Assembly (NCBI RefSeq): GCF_019175365.1
Contig: NZ_CP059572.1
Span: 2,108,001-2,172,000 of the forward strand
Direction of reading: 5' to 3'
DNA length: 64,000 bases
Source of the DNA: Actinomadura graeca
GTDB lineage: Bacteria; Actinomycetota; Actinomycetes; Streptosporangiales; Streptosporangiaceae
Positions 8,274 through 16,981 of this stretch are shown piece after piece. Positions within the stretch are counted from its first letter, which is position 1. Each line of letters opens with the position of its first letter. Position numbers and translations under genes: made by a program. The notes under the pieces were generated by a model. The model was not told the origin of the DNA and did not search any database. It saw only the letters and a program-made list of their open reading frames with translations.

Positions 8274-10163
8274 TCACGAGACGTCGGCGGCCTCGTCCAG
8301 GATGGTGACGGTGCCGGTGTCGCCGTCGACCCGGATCAGCTGGCCGGTCTTGATGGTCGAGGTGCCGAAGCCGGTACCGACGACGGCGGGCAGTTCGTAC
8401 TCGCGCGAGACGATCGCGGCGTGGCACATGATGCCGCCGATGTCGCTCACGGCCCCGCGGATCCGGCCGAACACCGGGGTCCAGCTCGGGCTGGTCACCG
8501 GGGCCACCAGGATCTCGCCGTCCTGGACGGCGTCGAGCTCGCTCGGGCGCAGCACGAGGCGGGCGCGGCCCTCGGCGACGCCGGGCGAGCCGGCGAAGCC
8601 GGAGAGGGTGGTGCCGTTCGCGCCGTCGCCCTGGGCGGCCAGCCAGCGCTCCACGGTCTCCGGGGTGATGCCCCAGAGCATGATGGTCAGCGGCTCGCTG
8701 ATCTCCTCCGGAACCGGTCCCAGGGCCGGCGGCGGGTTCCAGCCGCTCAGCGCGGCGTAGATCTCCTTGCGCCGCCTGATGACCTCCGGCCAGTGGTGGC
8801 CGCCCTGCGGATCGCCCCCGGCGCCCCAGGCCATCTGCAGGTCGACGACCGCCTCCTCGACCTCGGCGCGGCGCAGGAAGAAGATGTCCTCCACGTCCTC
8901 CCAGAAGCCCCACTTCTGCAGCAGTGCGCTGAACTCGCGCACCTTGTTCCAGAAGTTGGTGAGGAACCAGTGCTCCACGTAGAAGTTGTGGTTCTCCACG
9001 TAGGGGAACACCAGCCGTGCCAGGCCGAGCGCCTCGTCGAAGCCGGGGAGGTCCTCTTCGTCCAGGAGTGAGCGGTACTGGTCCACCAGGGCGTCGCGCT
9101 CCGCCTGGAGCTTCTCCAACGGGCGGACGAGGTCGTCGCCCTCGCGCAGGCGGTCGATGTAGTCCCCGATGGCCTGGATGGGCAGGGTCAGGTCGTCGAT
9201 CCAGCTGCGGTGCGAGTGGTACATACCCGAGCCGTAGGAGAAGTGGAACCAGGGGTCCTTGCTCTCCTCAAGGGCGGCCAGCCACCGGCGCCCGGCGCCG
9301 GTCCCGCCGAGGCCGGTGATCAGCTCCTCCCCGGTGGTGGCGGCGCGGACGGCATCGCCCACGCCGAGCTCCTCGGCCTTGCGGGCGAGGGCACGCAGCT
9401 CGTCGTCGGGGCGGAAGAGCAGCACGTCGATGCCGCTGACCATCCGTGAGATCGTCTGATCGTCGATCTCGGGGAAGTGCTCCTTGCACAGAGTGAGGAA
9501 CCGCAGGTAGGCGGCGTAGCCCAGGTTCAGGAACTCCGAGTGCAGGGTCCAGATACGGTCACCGTGCTCAAGCAGCCGGTGGTAGGCGGCGAGCAGCTGG
9601 TTGCCCTGGCTGGGTCCACGCTCCTCCAGCACGCGCTCGATCGGCTCGAACTCCGACAGCGGAGGGACCTCAAGGTCGTGGACGGTGCGGATGGCGTCCG
9701 TGACACGGTCCTGCCATTCCGCGTACAGGGTCTCCCAGTTCCGAAAGTAGTGGCCGGCGCGCTTGGCGAACTCCTCCGCCCGGCGGGCCTGCTCCTCCTC
9801 GTCCGGGCTGGGGATGGTGGACATGTAGGTGTAGCCGTTGACGACCCTCACGTCCAGGCCCTTGGCCGGCGGCAGGACGAACACGCGGGTGTTGGTGACG
9901 CCGGTGCCGGTGAAGGCGCCGTCGACGATCAGCTGGTCGAAGGGGTAGGAGACCTCCGGGAAGTGCAGCGAGTTGCGGAACCAGGTCTTCGCTGAGTCCT
10001 CCGCGCGCCGGGCGTACAGGAACCGGTTGTGGTAGGCGTACATCTCCTCCCAGCCCTCGGCCCCTTCCGGAGTGGAGATCTCGTAGGGGTCCGGGAAGCC
10101 GCGGCCGGGAGTGGGCTGCGCGGAAGGAGGAGTCTGGCTCCGTTCGCCGTCTGCAGTGGTCAC
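8274..10163 (-). CDS. PEP-utilising phosphohistidine subunit (phenylphosphate-synthase-alpha-like)
   Basis: A 629-residue (about 70 kDa) protein. The last 90 residues are a swivelling phosphohistidine domain with AVSDIGGIMCHAAIVSREY, His581 being the expected phosphorylated histidine. The preceding 500 residues form a helical substrate domain rich in aromatic residues (YHNRFLYARR, WFHFSYGSGMYHSH, ENHNFYVEHWFLTNFWN). There is no C-terminal PEP/pyruvate TIM barrel. This is the architecture of phenylphosphate synthase subunit 1 and resembles rifampin phosphotransferase more than PEP synthase. The GTG start is chosen because AAGGAG lies seven bases upstream; an ATG at 10211 has no such site. It is the first gene of the operon, 113 bases before its ATP-binding partner. 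Confidence 0.88.
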   Translation of the reverse strand: MTTADGERSQTPPSAQPTPGRGFPDPYEISTPEGAEGWEEMYAYHNRFLYARRAEDSAKTWFRNSLHFPEVSYPFDQLIVDGAFTGTGVTNTRVFVLPPAKGLDVRVVNGYTYMSTIPSPDEEEQARRAEEFAKRAGHYFRNWETLYAEWQDRVTDAIRTVHDLEVPPLSEFEPIERVLEERGPSQGNQLLAAYHRLLEHGDRIWTLHSEFLNLGYAAYLRFLTLCKEHFPEIDDQTISRMVSGIDVLLFRPDDELRALARKAEELGVGDAVRAATTGEELITGLGGTGAGRRWLAALEESKDPWFHFSYGSGMYHSHRSWIDDLTLPIQAIGDYIDRLREGDDLVRPLEKLQAERDALVDQYRSLLDEEDLPGFDEALGLARLVFPYVENHNFYVEHWFLTNFWNKVREFSALLQKWGFWEDVEDIFFLRRAEVEEAVVDLQMAWGAGGDPQGGHHWPEVIRRRKEIYAALSGWNPPPALGPVPEEISEPLTIMLWGITPETVERWLAAQGDGANGTTLSGFAGSPGVAEGRARLVLRPSELDAVQDGEILVAPVTSPSWTPVFGRIRGAVSDIGGIMCHAAIVSREYELPAVVGTGFGTSTIKTGQLIRVDGDTGTVTILDEAADVS

Positions 10164-10241
10164 TGGCTGCTCCTTCACGTCCACCGGAGGCTTGCACGTA
10201 GGAGTCACCATGGGGCCTGTGGCTCAGATCGCCAAGCAAGC

Positions 10242-10330
10242 TTTCCACTGAGTAAAAAACAACAGACCCCGAGTCCGCGATCCTGCACTTCGGAACGTGA
10301 TCATCAGCCGGACGTTTTCATTCAGTGAAG
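10242..10330. promoter_or_regulatory. Two related dyad sites in the divergent IclR/operon promoter region
   Basis: The 275-base divergent gap (10164-10438) is locally AT-rich. It holds two imperfect inverted repeats with a shared core: TTTCCACTGAGTAAA at 10242-10256 (opposite strand TTTACTCAGTGGAAA) and TTTTCATTCAGTGAAG at 10315-10330. Both read TTnAyTCAGTGrAA when the first is taken on the minus strand. The length and symmetry fit an IclR-type operator, and the position fits control of both the carboxylase operon and the IclR pair. No -10/-35 box was assigned. Confidence 0.45.
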
Positions 10331-10438
10331 TGCTGATTAGGCTGGCCTCCGCGTCGCCCGGACGCCGCACACAGTCACGACGAAGCCACCGCACGGAGCC
10401 ATCACAGCCACCACAGGAACGACCCGCCAGGAGAAGCG

Positions 10439-11266
10439 ATGGCAGCAGCAGAGAACGGCAACCCCGGCAAGTCGGTGATCCACCGGGCCTTCGCCGTCCT
10501 GATGTCCTTCGACGTCGCCCACCGGTACCTGACGCTGTCTCAGCTGTCGCGCCGCAGCGGTCTTCCCGTGGCCACCACCTTCCGGCTGCTCAACCACCTT
10601 GAGGTGATCGACGCCGTCGAGCGCGACACGGCGGGGCGGTACAGCATCGGCCCCAGGGTCTGGGAGCTCGGCATCCTGGCCCCCACCCATGACGTGACTG
10701 GCAAGGGCACCCGTCCGCTGCTGGTCCGGCTGGCGGCCAGGACCGGCATGATGGTGCGGGTCTTCGCTTACAAGAGCCACAATGCGCTGTGTTTGGAGGA
10801 GGTCCTGGCCAACGGCGCCAGCTCCTCCGGCGGCGGGCCGGGGCTGACCCTGCCCTTGGCCGACTCGGCCGCCGGCCGGGTCCTCCTCGTCCGCATGGCA
10901 CCCGCGGCCAGGAAGTCACTGCCGTTGACCCGGGCGCAGTTCGACGAGGTGGAGGAGGCCATCGCCGCGTACGGGCGACAGGGCTGGGTCCGGCTTGCCC
11001 GCTCCGACGGACAGGCCGAATACGCCGTCGCCGTCGACGCCGAGGGCCGCCCGCCCATGGCACTCTCCGTCAGTCCCCCGCCGACCCGGGCGGCGGGGGC
11101 CAAGGCCGATCCCTTGCCGGCCTCCGCAGTCAAGAGCCTGGTATCGGAGCTCCACAGCGTGGCCCATGCCCTCGCCACCGCTCTGGCCAGACCTGCCGAT
11201 CCTCCGGGACACGCGAGCCCACCACCGTACGACAGCGAGGAGGACACCATCGACCATGAGCAGTGA
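10439..11266 (+). CDS. IclR-family transcriptional regulator (first of a pair)
   Basis: A 275-residue protein. An N-terminal winged helix spans about 12-70 (VIHRAFAVLMSFD, LTLSQLSRRSGLPVATTFRLLNHLE) and an IclR effector domain spans about 85-250. The ATG follows CAGGAGAAGCG. The tail after residue 250 is Pro- and Asp-rich and runs over the start of the second regulator by 11 bases. It is divergent from the phosphotransferase-carboxylase operon, so it is the likely regulator of it. The effector domain is less typical than that of its neighbour (short, with a GGGPGLTLPLADSAAGR segment). Confidence 0.88.
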   Translation: MAAAENGNPGKSVIHRAFAVLMSFDVAHRYLTLSQLSRRSGLPVATTFRLLNHLEVIDAVERDTAGRYSIGPRVWELGILAPTHDVTGKGTRPLLVRLAARTGMMVRVFAYKSHNALCLEEVLANGASSSGGGPGLTLPLADSAAGRVLLVRMAPAARKSLPLTRAQFDEVEEAIAAYGRQGWVRLARSDGQAEYAVAVDAEGRPPMALSVSPPPTRAAGAKADPLPASAVKSLVSELHSVAHALATALARPADPPGHASPPPYDSEEDTIDHEQ

Positions 11267-12056
11267 GCCGTCCAAGAGCCCCCCGAAGTCTGTCACCGCC
11301 AGGGCACTCGCCGTGCTGGCGGCGTTCGACGTCGAGCATCCACTGCTCACGCTCAGCCAGCTCGCCCGGCGCTCGGGACTGCCGGTGGCCACCGTGTACC
11401 GGCTCGCCGGCGAGTTGGAGGACGGCGGCTTCCTCGACCGGAACAGCTCCGGCCGGTACGGGCTCGGCGTGCGGCTGTGGGAGATGGGCGTGCTCACGCC
11501 CATCCACGGCCGGCTGCGCGAGACGGCCCTGCCCTTCCTGCTCAACCTCCAGTACGACTGCCGCGAGACCGTGCAGCTCGCCGTATGCGACGGCGCGGCC
11601 GCCATCTACATCGAGAAGCTCACCTCCGAGCTGTCGGTCCCCGTGGAGAGCCGCATCGGCGCCCGGATCCCCCTCCACGCGACCGGCATCGGCAAGGCGC
11701 TGCTGGCGTTCAGGCCCGAGGCATTCACCGAGGCGATCCTGGCCATGCCCCTGAAGCGGTTCTCACCGGAGACGATCACGGACCGCCGGGTGCTGACCCG
11801 CCAGCTCGCGCAGATCAGGCAGCAGGGCTACGCCCAGAGCCACCAGGAGTACCACCTGGGCTCCACCTCCATCGCCGCGCCGGTCCTGGTCGGCGGGACC
11901 GTCAAGGCCGCCATCGGCATCGTCAGCTACGCGCTGCGCGAGGATCTGGACCAGTTCGCGCCCGTCTTGCTGCACGCGGCGGAGGGCCTGGCCAAGCGGC
12001 TGGCGGAGACGGAGGGCACTGCCTACCCGAGCCTGAGCGGCCTGGACCAGGAGTGA
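11256..12056 (+). CDS. IclR-family transcriptional regulator (second of a pair)
   Basis: A 266-residue IclR protein with helix-turn-helix LTLSQLARRSGLPVATVYRLAGELE near 33-57 and a canonical effector domain (ETVQLAVCDGAAAIYIEKL, IPLHATGIGKALLAF, RRVLTRQLAQIRQQGYAQS). The ATG at 11256 lies inside the end of the first IclR gene, with AGGAGG 13 bases upstream, so the two are co-translated. The helix-turn-helix regions of the pair are clearly alike, suggesting duplication; they may form a heteromer or respond to different ligands of the divergent operon. Confidence 0.9.
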   Translation: MSSEPSKSPPKSVTARALAVLAAFDVEHPLLTLSQLARRSGLPVATVYRLAGELEDGGFLDRNSSGRYGLGVRLWEMGVLTPIHGRLRETALPFLLNLQYDCRETVQLAVCDGAAAIYIEKLTSELSVPVESRIGARIPLHATGIGKALLAFRPEAFTEAILAMPLKRFSPETITDRRVLTRQLAQIRQQGYAQSHQEYHLGSTSIAAPVLVGGTVKAAIGIVSYALREDLDQFAPVLLHAAEGLAKRLAETEGTAYPSLSGLDQE

Positions 12057-12125
12057 AAGATCTCAGGGGCGTTGGTCGTGCGGCTAGCCTAGGGACGCGA
12101 AAGACCGATCGAAGGGGGCAGTCGG

Positions 12126-13568
12126 GTGCCGCATCCCCGGGTCAATTTCGTCGGTGAGGCGGGCTCTGACCTGCATCTTGAGCTGTCGCCCACGGGGCCT
12201 CGCCGGGCGGCGGTGGCGGCGGCGCTGCGGGACGCGGTGCGCAGTGGGCGGCTCGCGCCGGGGACCCGGCTGCCGCCGTACCGCTCACTCGCGGTGGATC
12301 TGGGGGTCGCACGCAACACGGTCGCGGACGCGTATGCCGAGTTGGTCGCCGAAGGCTGGTTGACAGCCCGGCAGGGATCCGGAACCCGGGTCGCTGAGCG
12401 CGTCGCTGCCAGGCCACGGCGTGTTCCCAGGAAGGCCCCTGGGCGTGGGGACGGCGCCGTCCACGATCTGGGGCAGGGGCAGCCGGACGCGACGTCCTTT
12501 CCGCGCGCCGCGTGGGCCGCGGCCGTTCGCCGCGCGGTGACCGCCGCACCACATGACGCCTTCGCCCCCGGCGACCCTCAAGGGCGTCCCGAACTGCGCC
12601 GCGCGCTGGCCGAGTACCTCGCACGGACGCGTGGCGTGTCTGCTTCACCGGACCAGATCGTCGTCTGCGCCGGGTTCGCGCACGGGCTGCGTCTGCTGTT
12701 CGGCGGCGGGGTGCTGTCCGGGCCGCTGGCCGTCGAGCCCTACAGCCTGCCCTTCCACCGCGGCGTCCTGGGCGACGCCGGAGTGCGCACGATCCCGCTG
12801 GGCCTGGACGAACGGGGCGCACGGACCGAGGAACTGGCGTCGCGTCCTGGCACCTCGGGGCGGCACGGAGCACGTGCTGTCCTGCTCACTCCCGCTCATC
12901 AGTTCCCGATCGGCGGCCCGCTGCATCCGGCGCGCCGCGCCGCGGCCGTCGACTGGGCGCGCGGTCGCGGTGGTGTGGTGCTGGAGGACGACTACGACGG
13001 CGAGTTCCGTTATGACCGGGAACCGGTGGGCGCGGTTCAGGGGCTTGATCCCGAGCACGTGGTCTACATCGGCTCGGTCAGCAAGAGCCTGTCCCCGGCG
13101 ATCCGGCTCGGCTGGATGGTTCTGCCGCCGCACCTGGTCGGCCTCGTGCTCGCGGCCAAGGGACTGCGCGAGGCGTGGACGGGCGTCACCGACCAGCTCG
13201 CGCTCGCGGAGTTCATCGCCTCCGGGCACTACGACAAGCACATCCGCCGTATGCGGCAGCGCTATCGCGCCCGCCGCAACCAGCTCGTCGCGACGCTGGC
13301 CGAACGCGCCCCGCACATCGCGGTGACCGGAATCGCGGCCGGGCTGCACGCCGTCCTCCGCCTGCCCCCGGGCACCGAGCCGTCCACTGTGAAGGCGGCC
13401 ACCGGGATGGGCGTGGCCCTCGACGGCCTGGCGGCGTTCCGCCACCCCGACAGCCCCCAACCCCACTGGGACGGGCTGGTCGTCGGGCACGCCACACCGC
13501 CCGAGCACCGCTACCGGCCGGCGCTCGACGCGCTGTGCCGTGCCCTGCCACCACCCCCTGACGCCTGA
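12126..13568 (+). CDS. MocR-type regulator (GntR helix-turn-helix fused to aminotransferase fold)
   Basis: A 480-residue protein. Residues about 15-85 are a GntR winged helix (LRDAVRSGRLAPGTRLPPYRSLAVDLGVARNTV). The rest is a fold-type-I aminotransferase domain with LEDDYDGEFRYDREPVG and the PLP-lysine motif YIGSVSKSLSPAIRLGW. MocR proteins such as PdxR and GabR sense PLP or amino compounds. The GTG start follows AAGGGGGCAG. It lies 69 bases after the IclR pair and converges on the MFS-cupin operon; its target is not evident from the sequence. Confidence 0.92.
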   Translation: MPHPRVNFVGEAGSDLHLELSPTGPRRAAVAAALRDAVRSGRLAPGTRLPPYRSLAVDLGVARNTVADAYAELVAEGWLTARQGSGTRVAERVAARPRRVPRKAPGRGDGAVHDLGQGQPDATSFPRAAWAAAVRRAVTAAPHDAFAPGDPQGRPELRRALAEYLARTRGVSASPDQIVVCAGFAHGLRLLFGGGVLSGPLAVEPYSLPFHRGVLGDAGVRTIPLGLDERGARTEELASRPGTSGRHGARAVLLTPAHQFPIGGPLHPARRAAAVDWARGRGGVVLEDDYDGEFRYDREPVGAVQGLDPEHVVYIGSVSKSLSPAIRLGWMVLPPHLVGLVLAAKGLREAWTGVTDQLALAEFIASGHYDKHIRRMRQRYRARRNQLVATLAERAPHIAVTGIAAGLHAVLRLPPGTEPSTVKAATGMGVALDGLAAFRHPDSPQPHWDGLVVGHATPPEHRYRPALDALCRALPPPPDA

Positions 13569-13605
13569 GCTGCGCGCCGCGCCCGCCGGAAGGAGCCCAG
13601 GACGC

Positions 13606-13643
13606 CGGTGTGGTGCCGCCCGAAAAGGGGCGGCACCACACCG
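13606..13643. terminator. Bidirectional hairpin between convergent MocR and MFS genes
   Basis: A perfect 16-bp stem (left arm starting CGGTGTGGTGCCGCCC, loop GAAAAG) sits between the two convergent stop codons. There is no clear T-run on either side, as is common in actinomycetes. Confidence 0.8.
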
Positions 13644-13655
13644 AATCTGTGCTGG

Positions 13656-15131
13656 TCAGACGTGCACGGCCGGGCGGTCGCCAGCCTGCGCTTCGCCCTC
13701 GGTGACCTGCTCGGTGTTCGGCTTGACGCCGGGTTTGCGCAGGCCGAGCGCGACCAGCGCGGTCGCCGCGATGCCCGCCGCCGCGATCACCATCGCGGTG
13801 CGCAGCCCGTCGGTCGTCGCGGCACGCAGCGCTCGGCCGCCGAGTCCGTCCAGGCCCGCGTTGGCGACCGCCACCAGCAGCGCCAGACCGACCGCGCCGC
13901 CGACCTGCTGGCTGGTGGAGGCGACGCCCGAGGCGATGCCGCGTTCTTCGGCGGCCACCCCGAGCGTGGCGGCGCCGAACATCAGGGTGTACCCGGCGCC
14001 CTGGCCGACCCCGAGGACGACCAGGCCGGGGATCAGCGCGACGTACGAGGCACCGGTCGCCATCGTCGCGGCGACGATCACGGCGCCGAGGCCGCCCACC
14101 GTCAGCGCGGTAACCAGCACCGGCCGGATCCCGTGCCGGGTGGCCAGCCTGCCCGCGGTCTGCGAACCGACCGCGATGGCGGCCATCGGCACCAGGAACG
14201 CCAGCCCGGTGGTCAGCGCGTCGTAGCCGTGCACGCCCTGGAAGTACACGGTCAGGAAGTACAGCAGGGTGCCGAAGGTACCCATGTACAGGAACGTGAC
14301 GGCCGTCCCCACGCTCAGGTTGCGGTTGGTGAACAGGCGCAGCGGCAGCAGCGGATCGGCGCTACGCCGTTCGATCACGACGAACACCGCGAACAGGGCC
14401 GCGCCCGCGAGCGCGGTGGCCAGTACGGCGGGCGACAGCCATCCGGACTCCGGTCCCTGCACCAGGGCGAACACCACGGCCGTGATACCGATCGTCGAGG
14501 TCAGCGCCCCAGCGACGTCCATCGAGCGGCCGTCGGCACGCGACGCGTCCGGTGCGATCGACACGAAGGCGAGCAGCGCGGCGGTACCGGCGAGGGGCAC
14601 GTTGACCAAGAACACCGACTCCCAGCCGAACGCCTCCGTCAGCACGCCCCCGAGCAGTGAGCCGAGGATCATCCCGCTGCCGCCCGCCGTGCCCCACACC
14701 GCGAACGCCCGGTTGCGCTCGCGTCCCTCGGCGAACTTCGTGGAGACCAAAGTGAGCGTCGCGGGGAACAGGAACGCGCCACCGACCCCCTGCGCGGCCC
14801 GGGCCGCGACCAGCACGGCGGCCGACTCGGCCAGACCGCCGAGCAGCGAGGAGACCGCGTACAGCACGAGCCCGACGGCGAACATCCGCCGCGGTCCGAG
14901 CAGGTCACTCGCCCGCCCGCCGAGCAGCAGGAAGCCACCGAACGCGACGGCGTACGCGCTGATCACCCACTGCAGGTGCTGTGCGGAGAAGCCGAGGCCG
15001 GAGCCGATCTCCGGCAGCGCGACGTACACGATGTTGTAGTCGATCGAGATGATCAACTGGGCGAACGCCAGCAACGCCAGGATCGCTCCCGGGCGGCGGC
15101 GCCGGGGCGCCTGGGGCATGGTCGAAGGCAT
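13656..15131 (-). CDS. DHA2-type MFS multidrug/metabolite exporter
   Basis: A 491-residue integral membrane protein with about 14 hydrophobic segments, the DHA2 (14-TMS) pattern. Visible motifs are the family motif GGRASDLLGPRRMFAVG after helix 2 and VLVAARAAQGVGGAFLFPATLTLV in helix 4, both typical of drug:H+ antiporters such as the EmrB/QacA group. The start ATG at 15131 has GGAAAG upstream. A polar C-terminal tail follows. It is 74 bases downstream of a cupin gene on the same strand, probably as one operon. The substrate cannot be read from the sequence. Confidence 0.92.
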   Translation of the reverse strand: MPSTMPQAPRRRRPGAILALLAFAQLIISIDYNIVYVALPEIGSGLGFSAQHLQWVISAYAVAFGGFLLLGGRASDLLGPRRMFAVGLVLYAVSSLLGGLAESAAVLVAARAAQGVGGAFLFPATLTLVSTKFAEGRERNRAFAVWGTAGGSGMILGSLLGGVLTEAFGWESVFLVNVPLAGTAALLAFVSIAPDASRADGRSMDVAGALTSTIGITAVVFALVQGPESGWLSPAVLATALAGAALFAVFVVIERRSADPLLPLRLFTNRNLSVGTAVTFLYMGTFGTLLYFLTVYFQGVHGYDALTTGLAFLVPMAAIAVGSQTAGRLATRHGIRPVLVTALTVGGLGAVIVAATMATGASYVALIPGLVVLGVGQGAGYTLMFGAATLGVAAEERGIASGVASTSQQVGGAVGLALLVAVANAGLDGLGGRALRAATTDGLRTAMVIAAAGIAATALVALGLRKPGVKPNTEQVTEGEAQAGDRPAVHV

Positions 15132-15205
15132 GAGGAGACCGCTTTCCGGAGAAGGTGCCGGGGGGTGGGTGCCGGGCCGCTGGGACACGCGGCCCGGCTG
15201 CGGGT

Positions 15206-15709
15206 TCATCGCTGGGCGAGCGCCTCGGCCCACACGGGGCTGTCGAAGTAGTGGTTGTCGTACTGCTGGGAGCTGTCGCGAATGTCCTGCACCGTGGCCT
15301 CGCCCCGGTAGACGCGCTCCAGCAGCCGGTAGTAGTCGAAGCGGTGCAGGCCGGGGGTGAAGACCACCAGCATCTCGGCCTCAGTACCGGGAGCGGGCGC
15401 GAACGCGTGCGGCACGGTCGGCGGGACGGTGAGGAAATCGCCCCGTCCCAAGGTCACGATCTCCTCGTCCACCAGAATGCGCACCGCACCGTCCAGGACG
15501 AAGAACATCTCGGTGGCCTTGGTGTGGAAGTGCGCGGGAGCGCCCGGCGACCCCTTCTGGAACGTGGCCTTGTTGGCGGTGAGCGCGCCGCCGGTCGCAC
15601 CCGCGTCGGCCAGCAGCGTGATCAGGCTCGTCGCGCCGTCCTGCAGGAACTCGGCGTCCGCGGCGCGGACCAGGACGGGGGCGGTCGGCTGGTTCGAAAC
15701 AGCGTTCAT
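15206..15709 (-). CDS. Small cupin-domain protein
   Basis: A 167-residue single-cupin protein. The first cupin motif is PAHFHTKATEMFFVLDG (two histidines and the glutamate) and the second is VPPTVPHAFAPAPG (histidine), so a metal site looks complete. The ATG follows GGGAGAATC. It precedes the MFS exporter gene. Proteins of this size act as quercetinase-like dioxygenases, isomerases or binding proteins; no specific function is assigned. Confidence 0.88.
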   Translation of the reverse strand: MNAVSNQPTAPVLVRAADAEFLQDGATSLITLLADAGATGGALTANKATFQKGSPGAPAHFHTKATEMFFVLDGAVRILVDEEIVTLGRGDFLTVPPTVPHAFAPAPGTEAEMLVVFTPGLHRFDYYRLLERVYRGEATVQDIRDSSQQYDNHYFDSPVWAEALAQR

Positions 15710-16078
15710 GGATTCTCCCGGGTGTCCGGCCCGGCTTCTCACCAGGCCCTTCTTGCTGACACCGACGAATCTACGGCGCACAAAGACCCATCACATGGTT
15801 CATTCAGCGGCGATATCCATGGGTCAATTTCGCATCCTTGGAGGGCGTTGAACACGGCCATCCCACAGAGATCCGGCGCTCCAAGCCCCGGGTCAGATGG
15901 CGGGCGCGCTAGCCAACTCGACGCAGAAAACGTCAGTTGCAGGGACGGACCGCGGCGAGGCGGTCGTCACGCGCCGATGAGCGGCCGTGCTGCCTAAGAT
16001 CTCGATGCTGCCACCGCGAACTGCTCGACCGCGTCCTGATCTGGAACCAGCGGTACGGCTCGGGCCTTGAGCTGGGCG
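15710..16078. other. Intergenic region between cupin gene and defence operon
   Basis: This 369-base stretch holds no convincing gene. It should contain the promoter of the cupin-MFS operon and the 3' end of the patatin operon. GC content drops in parts (around 15770-15850). Confidence 0.6.
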
Positions 16079-16981
16079 CTACCGGAGATCGAGCAGCTTT
16101 CGCACCTTGTCGAGGTTCATGCGGCCGACCCCGTGTCCCCATTCTTGGAGGGGTCCGCATGCCTGGACATCGTCCAGAGCGATCCTCCTCGTCCGCTCAC
16201 TGTCGAGCCGGAGGTAGGCGTCGCCGAGAAGGAGCCTTACCTGGTGGTCCACCGCTGCGGACGTGCTGCCCTGAAGTAAGGAGAGCGCGTTGATGGCCCA
16301 TTTGAGGCTGCCCATCGACAGCGCCTTGTGGTGACCGGCGATACGCATGGGCTGGCTGGTTGTGCCGACCGAGAGGAGACGGAGGTCGCCGAGGCCCCTG
16401 CCGTTGTACCTGATGGCCTCGATCACGCCGACCATCGCCGGGTTGTTCGCCCAAACGCCGCCGTCCACCAGGCTGTCGGCCTCTCCCATCTGGACGGGAG
16501 CGAGATACGTGGGCGCGGCGGAGGTGGACGCGGCGACCTTCCACACCAACTGATCGCCGCCCCACCGCAGACCCGGTGCGTGGTCGTCCTTCCAGACCCG
16601 GGGCGTGCCGTGTACGAGTTCATAGGCGGTGATGCAGACGGGTTTGGCAAGATCGTTCATGCGCATCTCGCCGAATCGCCGCTGAAGGACCGCGTCCAGG
16701 GCCGTCCGATCGTGCTTGGGGCCGTTGAGCCTGCGGAGCCGCCGCGGCCGGCCGAAGATCGAAGCGCCCGCCTCGCGGTAGAAGTCCAGCATCTCCCTGC
16801 AGGTCCGGCCGGAAGCCAGCCCGAGGGCGATGATCCCTCCGGTTGACGTGCCCACCAGCAGGTCGAACACGTCGACGAACGCGGGGCCCAACGCGCTCTC
16901 GATCTCCGTCAGGACGGCCGCCGTGAAAATTCCCCTGAGTCCTCCGCCGTCCAGGGTCAGAACATGGTACGGCCCGCTCAC
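16079..16981 (-). CDS. Patatin-like phospholipase, CapV-type CBASS effector
   Basis: A 300-residue patatin. The oxyanion motif is LDGGGLRGIF (residues 10-19), the nucleophile elbow is LVGTSTGGI with Ser46, and the catalytic aspartate is in LVDGGVWANNP (Asp173), so the Ser-Asp dyad is intact. In CBASS, CapV phospholipases are switched on by a cyclic dinucleotide and degrade the membrane of the infected cell. The GTG start overlaps the CD-NTase stop as GTGA. No signal peptide is seen, which fits a cytosolic effector. Its close coupling to the nucleotidyltransferase is the main ground for calling it CapV-like. Confidence 0.9.
   Translation of the reverse strand: MSGPYHVLTLDGGGLRGIFTAAVLTEIESALGPAFVDVFDLLVGTSTGGIIALGLASGRTCREMLDFYREAGASIFGRPRRLRRLNGPKHDRTALDAVLQRRFGEMRMNDLAKPVCITAYELVHGTPRVWKDDHAPGLRWGGDQLVWKVAASTSAAPTYLAPVQMGEADSLVDGGVWANNPAMVGVIEAIRYNGRGLGDLRLLSVGTTSQPMRIAGHHKALSMGSLKWAINALSLLQGSTSAAVDHQVRLLLGDAYLRLDSERTRRIALDDVQACGPLQEWGHGVGRMNLDKVRKLLDLR

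Noticed and set aside
3520..10163. Reading the operon as ordinary PEP synthase plus pyruvate carboxylase for anaplerosis
   Set aside because: The PEP/pyruvate-binding barrel is missing and acetoacetyl-CoA synthetase would be unexplained.
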